Below are positions 1 to 9,020 of a DNA stretch of 36,661 bases, one piece after another. The stretch lies in assembly GCA_026982705.1 (NCBI GenBank), contig JALSGP010000047.1:1-36661 (forward strand). The letters are read 5' to 3'. The number at the start of each line of letters is the position of its first letter. The stretch's first letter is position 1. A program made the translations under genes and the position numbers. The DNA is from Alphaproteobacteria bacterium. Lineage in GTDB: Bacteria > Pseudomonadota > Alphaproteobacteria > Geminicoccales > Geminicoccaceae. Under the pieces are notes generated by a model. It was not told where the DNA came from and did no database searches. It saw nothing but the letters and a program-made list of their open reading frames with translations.

Positions 1-124
1 CCTTCCCCTGCTCCGCCAACACCTTCGTGATCGCCGCCGTCAACGTCGTCTTGCCGTGATCCACGTGACCGATCGTCCCAATGTTCACATGCGGCTTCGT
101 CCGCTCAAACTTCGGCTTGGACAT
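1..124 (-). CDS. tuf: Elongation factor Tu, N-terminal fragment
   Basis: EF-Tu is the GTPase that brings aminoacyl-tRNA to the ribosome. Only about the first 41 codons lie in the window; the gene runs off the left edge. The ATG is at 122-124, and the translation begins [20 protein letters not shown] and continues into the P-loop HVDHGKTT, which is diagnostic. It follows tRNA-Tyr and tRNA-Gly on the same strand, the usual proteobacterial tRNA-tufB arrangement, so co-transcription from the promoter at 417-444 is likely. Which of the possible tuf copies this is cannot be told from here. Confidence 0.97.
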   Translation of the reverse strand, partial: MSKPKFERTKPHVNIGTIGHVDHGKTTLTAAITKVLAEQGK

Positions 125-190
125 GGCGGGTACCTCTGCGCTGGCTGTCTCGGGGACGTCCTCGGGAAGGGAGACGCGGGAGGGCTCTCA

Positions 191-264
191 TGGAGCGGGT
201 GAGGGGAATCGAACCCCCACGGCCAGCTTGGAAGGCTGGTGCTCTACCATTGAGCTACACCCGC
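191..264 (-). tRNA. tRNA-Gly (anticodon TCC)
   Basis: On the minus strand a 74-nt cloverleaf starts GCGGGTG, pairs with CACCCGC at the 3' end and ends in an encoded CCA. The anticodon loop reads CTTCCAA, giving TCC, and the T-loop GGTTCGATTCC is intact. It lies 66 bases upstream of tuf and 35 bases downstream of tRNA-Tyr, as in the common Tyr-Gly-tuf transcript. Confidence 0.97.
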
Positions 265-299
265 ACACGTGCTAGCCGCGACGCGCTCCCCGGCGGGGC

Positions 300-385
300 T
301 GGTGGAGGGGGCAGGATTCGAACCTGCGTAGGCTGACGCCGCCAGATTTACAGTCTGGTGCCTTTAACCGCTCGGCCACCCCTCC
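300..385 (-). tRNA. tRNA-Tyr (anticodon GTA)
   Basis: This is an 86-nt class II tRNA with a long variable arm. On the minus strand the acceptor GGAGGGG pairs with CCCCTCC, and CCA is encoded. The anticodon loop ACTGTAAAT gives GTA, and the T-loop GGTTCGAATCC is intact. It is the first gene behind the promoter at 417-444. Confidence 0.97.
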
Positions 386-416
386 ACGCGAACCGCCGGC
401 GGCGGATCGCGCGCGG

Positions 417-444
417 AATATGGCCTGTGCGCGAAGGGAGTCAA
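417..444 (-). promoter_or_regulatory. Sigma-70 promoter for tRNA-Tyr/tRNA-Gly/tuf
   Basis: On the minus strand a -35 box TTGACT (439-444) and a -10 box CATATT (417-422) are separated by 16 bases. The box ends about 32 bases upstream of the mature tRNA-Tyr. The sequence after the -10 box is almost pure G/C, the discriminator type expected of stringently controlled stable-RNA promoters. The site overlaps an ATG at 420 on the other strand, one reason for rejecting the longer rlmB start. Confidence 0.65.
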
Positions 445-473
445 GCCGTTCGGGGACGGGAGGAATCGGCCCG

Positions 474-1322
474 ATGACCGGCCGTCGCGAACGATCCGGC
501 AGGCCCCCGCGCCCGGCGGGCGGGCGCCGCGGCGAGACGCGTGCTCCGCGGGAGTCCGGCCGCTACTGGTTCTGGGGGCATCACGCGGTGCTGGCGGCGC
601 TGCGCAATCCGCGCCGCCCGGTCCACCGGCTGCTGGCCACCCGCCCGGCGCTGGAGCGCCTGGGCGGGGCGGTGGAGCGGCCGGGGCTCGAGATCCGCAT
701 CGTCCCGCCCCGCGAGGTGGCCCGGGTGCTGCCGGAGGGCGCCACCCACCAGGGCGTCGCCCTCGAGGTGGCGCCGCTGCCGCCGGTGCCGCTGGAGCGC
801 ATCCTCGCCATCCAGGGCGCGCGCAGCCTCTTCCTGGTGCTGGACCAGATCACCGACCCGCGCAACTTCGGGGCCATTCTCCGCACCGCCGTGGCCATGG
901 GCGTGGACGCGGTGGTGGTGCAGGAGCGGCGCAGCGCCGAGCCCAACGGCGCCTGCGCCCGCGCCGCCGCCGGCGCCCTCGATCTGATCCCGGTGGTGGA
1001 GGTGGTGAACCTGGCCCGCGCCCTCGCCCGCCTCGACGAGGCCGGCTATCGCGTCACAGGTCTCGATGCCGAGGCGGAGACGCCGGTGGAGGCCCTTCCC
1101 CACGCGCCGCGGCGGGCGCTGGTCTTCGGCAGCGAGGGTCGCGGCATCCGCCGGCTGGTGGGCGCGCACTGCCACGAGTTCGCCCGCATCGTCATGGATC
1201 CGCGCATGGAGAGCCTCAACGTCTCCGTCGCCTGCGGCATCGCCCTCTACGTGGTGCGGCGGGTGCTGGAAGGCCGCGCCGGCACGCCGGCGGCCTCAGG
1301 GCGTGGCATCCCGGCAGGGTGA
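474..1322 (+). CDS. rlmB: TrmH/RlmB-family 23S rRNA 2'-O-methyltransferase
   Basis: This is a SPOUT-class methyltransferase expected to 2'-O-methylate a guanosine in 23S rRNA with SAM. An N-terminal substrate-binding domain (about residues 28-110, beginning YWFWGHHAV) precedes the SpoU domain. The three SPOUT motifs are visible: NFGAILRTA, then LVFGSEGRGIRR, then ESLNVSVACGIALY. I take the ATG at 474 because GGGAGG lies about 9 bases upstream; the in-frame ATG at 420 has no such site and sits inside the divergent tRNA promoter. The predicted length is 282 aa, with a basic N-terminal extension of about 28 residues. The 3' end overlaps the convergent DUF192 gene by 27 bases. RlmB is the most likely orthologue, but the exact target nucleotide is inferred. 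Confidence 0.9.
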   Translation: MTGRRERSGRPPRPAGGRRGETRAPRESGRYWFWGHHAVLAALRNPRRPVHRLLATRPALERLGGAVERPGLEIRIVPPREVARVLPEGATHQGVALEVAPLPPVPLERILAIQGARSLFLVLDQITDPRNFGAILRTAVAMGVDAVVVQERRSAEPNGACARAAAGALDLIPVVEVVNLARALARLDEAGYRVTGLDAEAETPVEALPHAPRRALVFGSEGRGIRRLVGAHCHEFARIVMDPRMESLNVSVACGIALYVVRRVLEGRAGTPAASGRGIPAG

Positions 1323-1802
1323 GCGCCCCCCGGCCAGCCGCAGCCGGCCGCTTCCCGCCGCGATCCCGAGCCGGGCCACCGAGCCCGCCGGCAGCTCCAG
1401 CACGTAGCGCACCGGCATCGGCGCCTCGATGGTGCGCAGGGAGAAGGGTACGGTGTCGGTCGCGACGAAGCGCACCCGTCCCGCGGCGTCCAGGAACAGC
1501 ATGTCGAGGGGATGGGGCGTGTCCTTCATCCACATGGCCACCCGGCGGGTGGTGCCGAAGTCGAACAGCATGCCGGTGCCCTCCGGCACCTCCTCCCGCC
1601 CCATCAGCCCGTGGGCGCGGGCGTCCGGCGTGCAGGCCAGCTCCAGGCGGAGGAGATGGCGGCCCGTCGCCGTCTCCAGGGTCAGTTCCGCCTGCGGGAA
1701 GGGACGGCCGTCACCGGCGAGGGCGGCGGTGGCGAGCCCGGCACCGAGCAGCGCCACCGGCACCCGTCGCCGGCGACTTGCGCCCGGCCGGCGCCGTGGC
1801 AA
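1296..1802 (-). CDS. DUF192-family exported protein
   Basis: The body matches DUF192 (PF02643), small beta-rich proteins of unknown role. It carries the family signatures RAHGLMGREEVPEGTGMLF, then MWMKDTPHPLDMLF and a DTVPFSL segment. An arginine-rich n-region followed by VALLGAGLATAALAG looks like a signal peptide, so an envelope location is likely. The start is uncertain: TTG at 1802 gives 168 aa with a good signal peptide, ATG at 1844 would overlap apt, and GTG at 1763 would remove the basic n-region. None has a convincing ribosome-binding site. It is divergent from apt and convergent with rlmB. Function unknown. Confidence 0.8.
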   Translation of the reverse strand: MPRRRPGASRRRRVPVALLGAGLATAALAGDGRPFPQAELTLETATGRHLLRLELACTPDARAHGLMGREEVPEGTGMLFDFGTTRRVAMWMKDTPHPLDMLFLDAAGRVRFVATDTVPFSLRTIEAPMPVRYVLELPAGSVARLGIAAGSGRLRLAGGRSPCRDATP

Positions 1803-1836
1803 GTTCCGGCCGGCCCGGCACGCGAGGAGGTGGACG

Positions 1837-2355
1837 ATGGACATCGCGGCGCGCATCCGCAAGATCCCCGATTTCCCCAAGCCCGGCATCCTCTTCTACG
1901 ACATCTCCACCCTGCTCATCGATCCCGCCGTCTGGCGCGAGACCGTCCGCCGCCTCGCCGATCTCGCCCGCTCCTTCCGCCCCGACGTGCTGGCGGCCAT
2001 CGAGTCCCGCGGCTTCCTCATCGCCTCGCCGCTGGCGCTGGAGCTGGGCGTGGGCTTCACCATGGTGCGCAAGGTGGGCAAGCTCCCCGGCGTGGTGGTG
2101 AGTCATTCCTACGACCTGGAATACGGCAGCGACACCCTCCAGATGGCGGAGGGGCTGGTGCCGCGGGGAGCACGGGTGCTGGTGGTGGACGATCTGGTGG
2201 CCACCGGCGGCACCGCCGCCGCCACCGTGGAACTGCTGCGCAAGGTGGGCGCGGAGCCGGTGGGCGCCCTCTTCCTGATCGAGCTCGTCCATCTGGGCGG
2301 CATGGCCCGCCTCGGGGTCGAGGGCCGGGCGCTGCTCCGGTTCGACGGCACCTGA
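1837..2355 (+). CDS. apt: Adenine phosphoribosyltransferase
   Basis: Apt salvages adenine to AMP using PRPP in the cytoplasm. The 172-aa length is standard. The N-terminal IRKIPDFPKPGILFYDIS is highly characteristic of Apt, and the PRPP-binding loop VLVVDDLVATGGTAAAT falls at residues 114-130. The ATG at 1837 has a strong GAGGAGG site just upstream. It stands alone on this strand, 55 bases before the glcD-like gene. Confidence 0.96.
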   Translation: MDIAARIRKIPDFPKPGILFYDISTLLIDPAVWRETVRRLADLARSFRPDVLAAIESRGFLIASPLALELGVGFTMVRKVGKLPGVVVSHSYDLEYGSDTLQMAEGLVPRGARVLVVDDLVATGGTAAATVELLRKVGAEPVGALFLIELVHLGGMARLGVEGRALLRFDGT

Positions 2356-2410
2356 GCTGCCGCCGCGACCCCACCGCCCCATATGTCCGACGATCCCGGG
2401 GAGGAGCCGG

Positions 2411-3907
2411 ATGCTGGTCAAGCTGCCCGAACCCGATCCCGACATCCTCGCCCGACGGGCGGAGATCGTGGCCGCCCTGCGGGCCATCGTCCCCGATCCC
2501 GAGGGGGTGGTGGAGGATCCCGAGGAGCTCCGCGCCTTCGAGTGCGACGGCCTCACCGCCTATCGCACGGTCCCGCTGGTGGCGGTGCTGCCGGAGACCA
2601 CCGACCAGGTGGCGCGCATCCTCCGCTGGTGCCGCGATCACGGCGTCAAGGTGGTGCCGCGGGGCGCCGGCACCTCCCTCTCCGGCGGCGCGCTGCCGTT
2701 GGCCGACGGCGTGCTGCTGGTGATGAGCCGTTTCGACCGCATCCTCGAGATCGACTACGAGGACCGGGTGGTGGTGGCCCAGCCCGGGGTCACCAATCTC
2801 GCCATCACCCGCGCCGTCGAGGCCGAGGGCTTCCATTACGCCCCCGATCCCTCCTCGCAGATCGCGTGCACCATCGGCGGCAACGTGGCCGAGAACTCCG
2901 GCGGCGTCCACTGCCTCAAATACGGCCTCACCGCCCACAACGTGCTGGGGGTGGAGCTGGTGACGGTGGACGGCGAGGTGGTGCGCCTCGGCGGCCGCCA
3001 TGCCGGACCCGAGGCCTACGACCTGCTGGGGGTGGTGCTGGGCTCGGAGGGGATGCTGGGCGTGGTGACGGAGGTCACCGTCCGCATCCTGCCGAAGCCG
3101 GAATGCGCCCGCGCCGTGCTCATGGCCTTCGACTCGGTGGAGAAGGGCGGGGACTGCGTGGCCGCCATCATCGCCGAGGGCATCATTCCGGCGGGTCTCG
3201 AGATGATGGACCATCTCGCCATCAACGCCGCCGAGGACTTCTGCGCACCCGGCTATCCCCGCGAGGCGGAGGCGCTGCTCATCTGCGAGCTGGACGGCCC
3301 CGAGGCGGAGGTGGAGCATCTGATCGGCGTGGTCTCGGCCATCGCCCGCCAGCACGGCGCCTTCTTGGTCAAGGTCAGCGAGAGCGAGGAGGAACGGCTG
3401 CGCTTCTGGGCCGGGCGCAAGAACGCCTTTCCGGCGGTGGGCCGTATCTCGCCCGACTATTACTGCATGGACGGCACCATTCCCCGCCACCGCCTCGCCG
3501 AGGTGCTGGCCCGCATGCGCGAGATGAGCGAACGGTACGGGCTGCGGGTGGCCAACGTCTTCCACGCCGGCGACGGCAATCTCCATCCGCTGATCCTCTA
3601 CGATGCCAACGCGCCGGGCGAGCTGGAGAAGGCCGAGGCCTTCGGTGCCGACATCCTGAGACTGTGCGTGGAGGTGGGCGGCGTGCTCACCGGCGAGCAC
3701 GGCGTCGGCATCGAGAAGCGCGATCTCATGCCGGTGATGTTCTCGGAGGAGGACCTGAGGCAGCAGCAGCGGCTCAAGTGCGCCTTCGATCCGGACCATC
3801 TGCTCAATCCGGGCAAGGTCTTCCCCACCCTCCACCGCTGCGCCGAACTGGGACGGGTCCACGTCCGCGGCGGCCGCCTGCGCTTCCCCGATCTGCCGCG
3901 GTTCTGA
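2411..3907 (+). CDS. glcD: FAD-linked 2-hydroxyacid oxidase, GlcD type
   Basis: This 498-aa flavoprotein is of the GlcD / D-lactate dehydrogenase type, oxidising a 2-hydroxyacid such as glycolate or D-lactate. The N-terminal PCMH FAD-binding domain shows VVPRGAGTSLSGGALP near residues 80-95 and IGGNVAENSGG near 155-165. The C-terminal oxidase domain has VFHAGDGNLHPLI and GGVLTGEHGVGIEKRDLM. GGGGAGG precedes the ATG. In most glycolate oxidase operons glcE and glcF follow; here the next gene is convergent purA, so the partner subunits are missing locally. It may use subunits encoded elsewhere or act as a single-subunit dehydrogenase; the substrate cannot be read from sequence. Confidence 0.85.
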   Translation: MLVKLPEPDPDILARRAEIVAALRAIVPDPEGVVEDPEELRAFECDGLTAYRTVPLVAVLPETTDQVARILRWCRDHGVKVVPRGAGTSLSGGALPLADGVLLVMSRFDRILEIDYEDRVVVAQPGVTNLAITRAVEAEGFHYAPDPSSQIACTIGGNVAENSGGVHCLKYGLTAHNVLGVELVTVDGEVVRLGGRHAGPEAYDLLGVVLGSEGMLGVVTEVTVRILPKPECARAVLMAFDSVEKGGDCVAAIIAEGIIPAGLEMMDHLAINAAEDFCAPGYPREAEALLICELDGPEAEVEHLIGVVSAIARQHGAFLVKVSESEEERLRFWAGRKNAFPAVGRISPDYYCMDGTIPRHRLAEVLARMREMSERYGLRVANVFHAGDGNLHPLILYDANAPGELEKAEAFGADILRLCVEVGGVLTGEHGVGIEKRDLMPVMFSEEDLRQQQRLKCAFDPDHLLNPGKVFPTLHRCAELGRVHVRGGRLRFPDLPRF

Positions 3908-3983
3908 GGGGAAAGGGAAGGGATTTCCGTGTCCCGCCATCCGGTCGCCGGCCCCGGCGGCGCCCGGTCGTGGGCGCGCGGCC

Positions 3984-5288
<1,305 letters not shown>

Positions 5289-5369
5289 GCCCGCCGCACT
5301 CCCTCGCGGGGCTCCGCCCCCGGCGCGCGTCCATACACGCGCCCACCGGCGGGGGGAAGCGCTCCGCGC

Positions 5370-6329
5370 TCAGAAATGCCGGAAGCCCGTCGTCGCCGGC
5401 GTCACCGGCCGCCCCGCCTCGTCCCGCACCTCCACGCCGCTCCCGGTCACCACCGTGCCGATCCGGGTGAGGGGGAGACCAAGGCGGGCGGAGAGTTCGG
5501 CGATGCGTCCCCGCACCTCCGGCGGTGCCGCGAACAGAAGCTCGTAGTCGTCGCCGCCGGCGAGCGCCGCCTCCCGCCAGCCCGGGATGGCCCGCGCCGC
5601 CGCGCGCACCGGCAGCCGCGCCAGCTCGATGCGGGCGCCCACGCCCGAGGCGCGGCAGAGATGGTCCAGGTCCTGCAGCAGACCGTCGGAGACGTCGACG
5701 ACGGCACGGGCCAGATCCCGCAGCGCCACTCCCAACGCGAGCCGCGGCTCCGGCAGACGGTAGCGCTGCACGAAGGGCCCGGCGTCCTCGTCGGGCACCG
5801 CGAGGCCCCGCAGGATGCGCAGCCCCAGCGCCGCATCGCCGAGCGTGCCCGAGACCCAGAGATCGTCGCCGGGCCGCGCCCCCCGCCGCCGCAGCACCCG
5901 GCCCCGCGGCACCGTGCCGATGGCGGTGAGAGTGGCGGCGAAGGGCCCGGGGGTCGCCACCGTGTCGCCGCCCAGGAGCCCGAGGCCGAAGCGTTGCTGA
6001 TCCTCGGCCAGCCCCGCCGCGAAGGCCTCGAGCCAGGCGTCCTCCAGCTCCCGCGGGCGCAGCAGGGCGGTGAGATAGCCCAGAGGTTCGGCCCCCATGG
6101 CGGCGAGATCGGAGAGATTGACCCGCAGCAGCTTGCGGGCGACGAGGTCCGGCGGATCGTCCGGCAGGGCGTGCACGCCCAGCACCAGCGCGTCCTTGGT
6201 CACCACCAGCTCGCGGTCGGGCGGGCAGGCCACCAGCGCGGCGTCGTCGGCGAGTCCCAGCGCGCCGGGCATGCCGGCGGCGAGGGGGGCCAGCACCTCC
6301 GCGATGAAGGTGAACTCGTCGCGGCTCAA
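5370..6329 (-). CDS. thiL: Thiamine-monophosphate kinase
   Basis: ThiL phosphorylates thiamine monophosphate to thiamine diphosphate. The 319-aa protein belongs to the AIR-synthase-like superfamily. It shows LADDAALV (family consensus GDDAA), VNLSDLAAMGAEPLGYL, a glycine-rich LGLLGGDTV and VDVSDGLLQDL. The start is a TTG at 6327-6329 that overlaps the nusB stop in TTGA, so translational coupling is likely. It is the last gene of the nrdR-rib-nusB operon, which ties flavin and thiamine cofactor synthesis together. Confidence 0.95.
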   Translation of the reverse strand: MSRDEFTFIAEVLAPLAAGMPGALGLADDAALVACPPDRELVVTKDALVLGVHALPDDPPDLVARKLLRVNLSDLAAMGAEPLGYLTALLRPRELEDAWLEAFAAGLAEDQQRFGLGLLGGDTVATPGPFAATLTAIGTVPRGRVLRRRGARPGDDLWVSGTLGDAALGLRILRGLAVPDEDAGPFVQRYRLPEPRLALGVALRDLARAVVDVSDGLLQDLDHLCRASGVGARIELARLPVRAAARAIPGWREAALAGGDDYELLFAAPPEVRGRIAELSARLGLPLTRIGTVVTGSGVEVRDEAGRPVTPATTGFRHF

Positions 6330-6817
6330 GACGTGGGTTCCTCCGTGCGGAGCCGCCGGGCGAGGCGGTCGAGGGCGGCGTTGGCGAAGGCCGGCTCGCC
6401 GCCGCCGAGCAGCACGTGAGCCAGCTCCACGTATTCGCCCACCACCACCCGCCAGGGCACCTCAGGGCGGTGGATGAGCTCGAAGGCCGCGGCCCGGAGC
6501 AGCGCCCGCAGGGTGACGTCGAGGCGCTCCGGTGTCCAGCCGGTGCGCAGCACCGGCGCGATCTCCCGGTCCAGTTCGCGGCGCCGGGCCCACACCCCGC
6601 CGACCAGCATGGCGAACCAGTCCTCGTCCACCGCCGGCACCGGGCCGTCGCCCGCCACCGCCCGTCGCAGTTCCCCCAGCCGGTGTTCGCGGAACTCGCG
6701 GATCACCGCCTCCGGCGTGCCGCCGGCCACATCCAGCTGGTAGAGGGCCTGGACGGCGGCGAGGCGCGCGAGCCGCCGCCGCGGCGGCCGCAGGGGGCGG
6801 GCCTCGGCGGCGCTCAT
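6326..6817 (-). CDS. nusB: Transcription antitermination factor NusB
   Basis: NusB binds boxA RNA with NusE (S10) to promote antitermination in rRNA operons. The 163-aa protein has the family start ARLAAVQALYQLDV near residues 17-30. The C-terminal VVVGEYVELAHVLLGGGEPAFANAALDRLARRLR is intact as a run of family-like helices. The ATG at 6815-6817 overlaps the ribH stop (ATGA). The family is normally encoded directly after ribH, as here. Confidence 0.95.
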   Translation of the reverse strand: MSAAEARPLRPPRRRLARLAAVQALYQLDVAGGTPEAVIREFREHRLGELRRAVAGDGPVPAVDEDWFAMLVGGVWARRRELDREIAPVLRTGWTPERLDVTLRALLRAAAFELIHRPEVPWRVVVGEYVELAHVLLGGGEPAFANAALDRLARRLRTEEPTS

Positions 6818-7287
6818 CGCCCCGCCTCCAGCCGCCGGCGCCAGGCCAGCAGCGTCAGGGCGGCGCGAGCGGCGAAGCCCCCCTTGTCCTCGCCGTCCGG
6901 ATCGGCCCGCCGGCGCGCCTGGTCGAGCCGGTCGACGGTGAGAATGCCGTTGCCGATGCAGAGCCCCCCGCGCACGGCGAGTTCGGTGAGCCCGCGCGCG
7001 CTCTCCAGGGCGACGATCTCGAAGTGGAAGGTCTCCCCCCGCACCACGCAACCCAGGGCCACATAGGCGTCGAAACCGCCATGGCGATCGGCGAGGGCGA
7101 CGGCGGCGGGGATCTCGAGGGCCCCCGGCACCGTCACCGTCTCCACACGGGCGCCGGCCCGGGCCAGCACCCGCCGGGCTCCCGTCTCCAAAAGGGCGTG
7201 GATCTCGCGATGGTAGGGCGCGGCCACCAGCAGCACGCGCACGCCGGGCAGATGCGGGATCTCGCCGGTGTCGGGGGTTCCGGCCAT
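6814..7287 (-). CDS. ribH: 6,7-dimethyl-8-ribityllumazine synthase
   Basis: RibH condenses the ribityl-aminopyrimidine with dihydroxybutanone phosphate to lumazine, usually in a hollow oligomer. The 157-aa protein shows VPGALEIPAAV, then ALGCVVRGETFHFEIV and a GLCIGNGILTV segment, the three typical blocks; His of the FHFEIV region is the expected catalytic histidine. The ATG at 7287 shares one base with the ribB stop. The downstream nusB start overlaps the ribH stop. Confidence 0.95.
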   Translation of the reverse strand: MAGTPDTGEIPHLPGVRVLLVAAPYHREIHALLETGARRVLARAGARVETVTVPGALEIPAAVALADRHGGFDAYVALGCVVRGETFHFEIVALESARGLTELAVRGGLCIGNGILTVDRLDQARRRADPDGEDKGGFAARAALTLLAWRRRLEAGR

Positions 7288-8405
7288 CAGCCCTCTCCGT
7301 CGATGCGGCGCGTCTCCACCACTTGCAGGCCGTAGCCCTCGAGGCCAGGGATGGTGCGCTCCACGGTGTTCGAGAGCAGGATCATGCGGTGGACGCCGAG
7401 ATCGCGCAGGATCTGGGCACCGATGCCGTAGACGCGCAGGTCGCGCGGGCGCCGCGGCCGCTCGCCCAGCCGCTCGCGCACGCGCCGGGAGATGGCATCG
7501 GGCAGCGGTTCGCGCAAGACGACGACGACGCCGCGGCCGGCCCGGCCGACCATCTCCATGGCCCGCTGCAGCCGGTCGCCGCGGCCGGCGGGACCACCGC
7601 CCAGCAGATCCTCCAGCATGTCCACGGCGTGCACCCGCACCAGCACCGGCTCGTCCGTCTCCACGTCGCCCTTGACCAGCGCCACGTGCTCCACCCCGTC
7701 CAGCACGTTGACGTAGACCTGGAGGCGGAAGTCGCCGCCGAAGCGGCTGTGGAAGGGCATGGCCACCTCCCGTTCCACCAGCCGGTCGTGCTTGAGGCGG
7801 TAGGCGATGAGGTCGGCGATGGTGCCGATGCGCAGACCGTGGCGCTCGGCGAAGGCCAGCAGGTCGGGCAGCCGCGCCATGGTGCCGTCGTCGTTCATGA
7901 TCTCGCAGATGACCCCGGCGGGATAGAGGCCGGCGAGGCGGGCGATGTCCACCGCCGCCTCGGTGTGGCCGGCGCGGACCAGCACGCCGCCGTCGCGGGC
8001 CATGAGGGGGAAGACGTGGCCCGGGGTGACGAGATCGTCGCGGGTGGACGCGGGATCGATGGCGACGGCGATGGTGCGGGCGCGGTCGGCGGCGGAGATG
8101 CCGGTGGTCACTCCCTCCCGCGCCTCGATGCTGACGGTGAAGGCGGTGGCGAGACGCGATTCGTTGCCCTGGGCCATGAGCGGCAGGCCCAGCTCCTCGC
8201 AGCGCTGCCGGGTGAGGGCGAGACAGACGAGGCCGCGGCCGTACTTGGCCATGAAGTTGACCGCCTGGGCGTCGCAGAACTGGGCGGGGATGACGAGATC
8301 CCCCTCGTTCTCCCGGTCCTCGTCGTCCACCAGGACGAACATCTCGCCGCGACGGGCGGCCTCGATGATGTCCTCGATGGGACTGATGCGGGGATGGCGC
8401 GACAT
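7287..8405 (-). CDS. ribB: 3,4-dihydroxy-2-butanone-4-phosphate synthase with degenerate RibA-like domain (RibBX type)
   Basis: Residues 1-205 are an intact DHBP synthase, with the acidic DDEDRENEGD at 27-36, TPGHVFPL at 128-135 and RAGHTEAAVD at 144-153. This domain converts ribulose 5-phosphate to the C4 unit of riboflavin. Residues 213-372 keep the GTP cyclohydrolase II fold signatures (YGIGAQILRDLGV) but have lost the three zinc cysteines. The stretch that should hold them, residues 257-280, reads VRVHAVDMLEDLLGGG and on with no cysteine at all. This matches the proteobacterial RibBX variant, in which the C-terminal domain does not hydrolyse GTP, so a separate ribA is expected elsewhere. 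Start ATG at 8405. Fifteen bases separate it from the ribE stop. Confidence 0.92.
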   Translation of the reverse strand: MSRHPRISPIEDIIEAARRGEMFVLVDDEDRENEGDLVIPAQFCDAQAVNFMAKYGRGLVCLALTRQRCEELGLPLMAQGNESRLATAFTVSIEAREGVTTGISAADRARTIAVAIDPASTRDDLVTPGHVFPLMARDGGVLVRAGHTEAAVDIARLAGLYPAGVICEIMNDDGTMARLPDLLAFAERHGLRIGTIADLIAYRLKHDRLVEREVAMPFHSRFGGDFRLQVYVNVLDGVEHVALVKGDVETDEPVLVRVHAVDMLEDLLGGGPAGRGDRLQRAMEMVGRAGRGVVVVLREPLPDAISRRVRERLGERPRRPRDLRVYGIGAQILRDLGVHRMILLSNTVERTIPGLEGYGLQVVETRRIDGEG

Positions 8406-8420
8406 GGGCAGGCTCCGGCC

Positions 8421-9020
8421 TCAGGACCCGTGGCGGTGGGCGAGCTGACGGGCCACGTAGCGGGCCAGCATGTCCACCTCGACGTTGACGGCGTCCCCCG
8501 GCCGGCGATCGCCGAGGGTGGTGACGGCACGGGTGTGGGGGATCAGCGCCACGGCGAAGCGGTCGTCGCCGGCCTCGGTGACGGTGAGGGAGACCCCGTC
8601 GACGGCGATGGAGCCCTTGACGGCCACCAGCGGCGCCAGGGCCGGCGGGATCGTCACCTCCATCCGCCACATCCCGCCCACCGGCTCCAGGGCGGTGATG
8701 CGCCCCACCGCGTCCACGTGGCCGAAGACGAGATGGCCGCCGAGCTCGTCGCCCAGCCGCAGCGCCCGCTCCAGATTGACCCGCCGGCCCGGCGTCCAGG
8801 TGCCGAGGGTGGTGCGCGCCAGCGTCTCGGCCACGGCGTGGACGCGATAACACCGCCCCGCCACCGCCGTCACCGTGAGACACACGCCGTCGTGGGCGAT
8901 GCTGGCGCCGAGGGGCAGCACCGCCGGATCGAAGGCGGGTTCGACGAGCAGATCACGTCCGCCCGCCCGCGCCTCCACCGCCGCGATCCGCCCGATATGG
9001 GTCACGATCCCGGTGAACAC
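8421..9020 (-). CDS. ribE: Riboflavin synthase, alpha subunit
   Basis: RibE dismutates two lumazines to riboflavin and the aminopyrimidine. The protein is 199 aa and starts [12 protein letters not shown] from a GTG at 9018-9020, the classic N-terminus of the family. It has the two tandem lumazine-binding domains: the first with SIAHDGVCLTV, the second with SIAVDGVSLTV and LIPHTRAVTTL. The start lies 19 bases inside the end of ribD. Confidence 0.95.
   Translation of the reverse strand: MFTGIVTHIGRIAAVEARAGGRDLLVEPAFDPAVLPLGASIAHDGVCLTVTAVAGRCYRVHAVAETLARTTLGTWTPGRRVNLERALRLGDELGGHLVFGHVDAVGRITALEPVGGMWRMEVTIPPALAPLVAVKGSIAVDGVSLTVTEAGDDRFAVALIPHTRAVTTLGDRRPGDAVNVEVDMLARYVARQLAHRHGS

Noticed and set aside
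420-473. Longer rlmB start at the ATG at 420
   Set aside because: It overlaps the divergent tRNA promoter and has no ribosome-binding site, while the ATG at 474 does.
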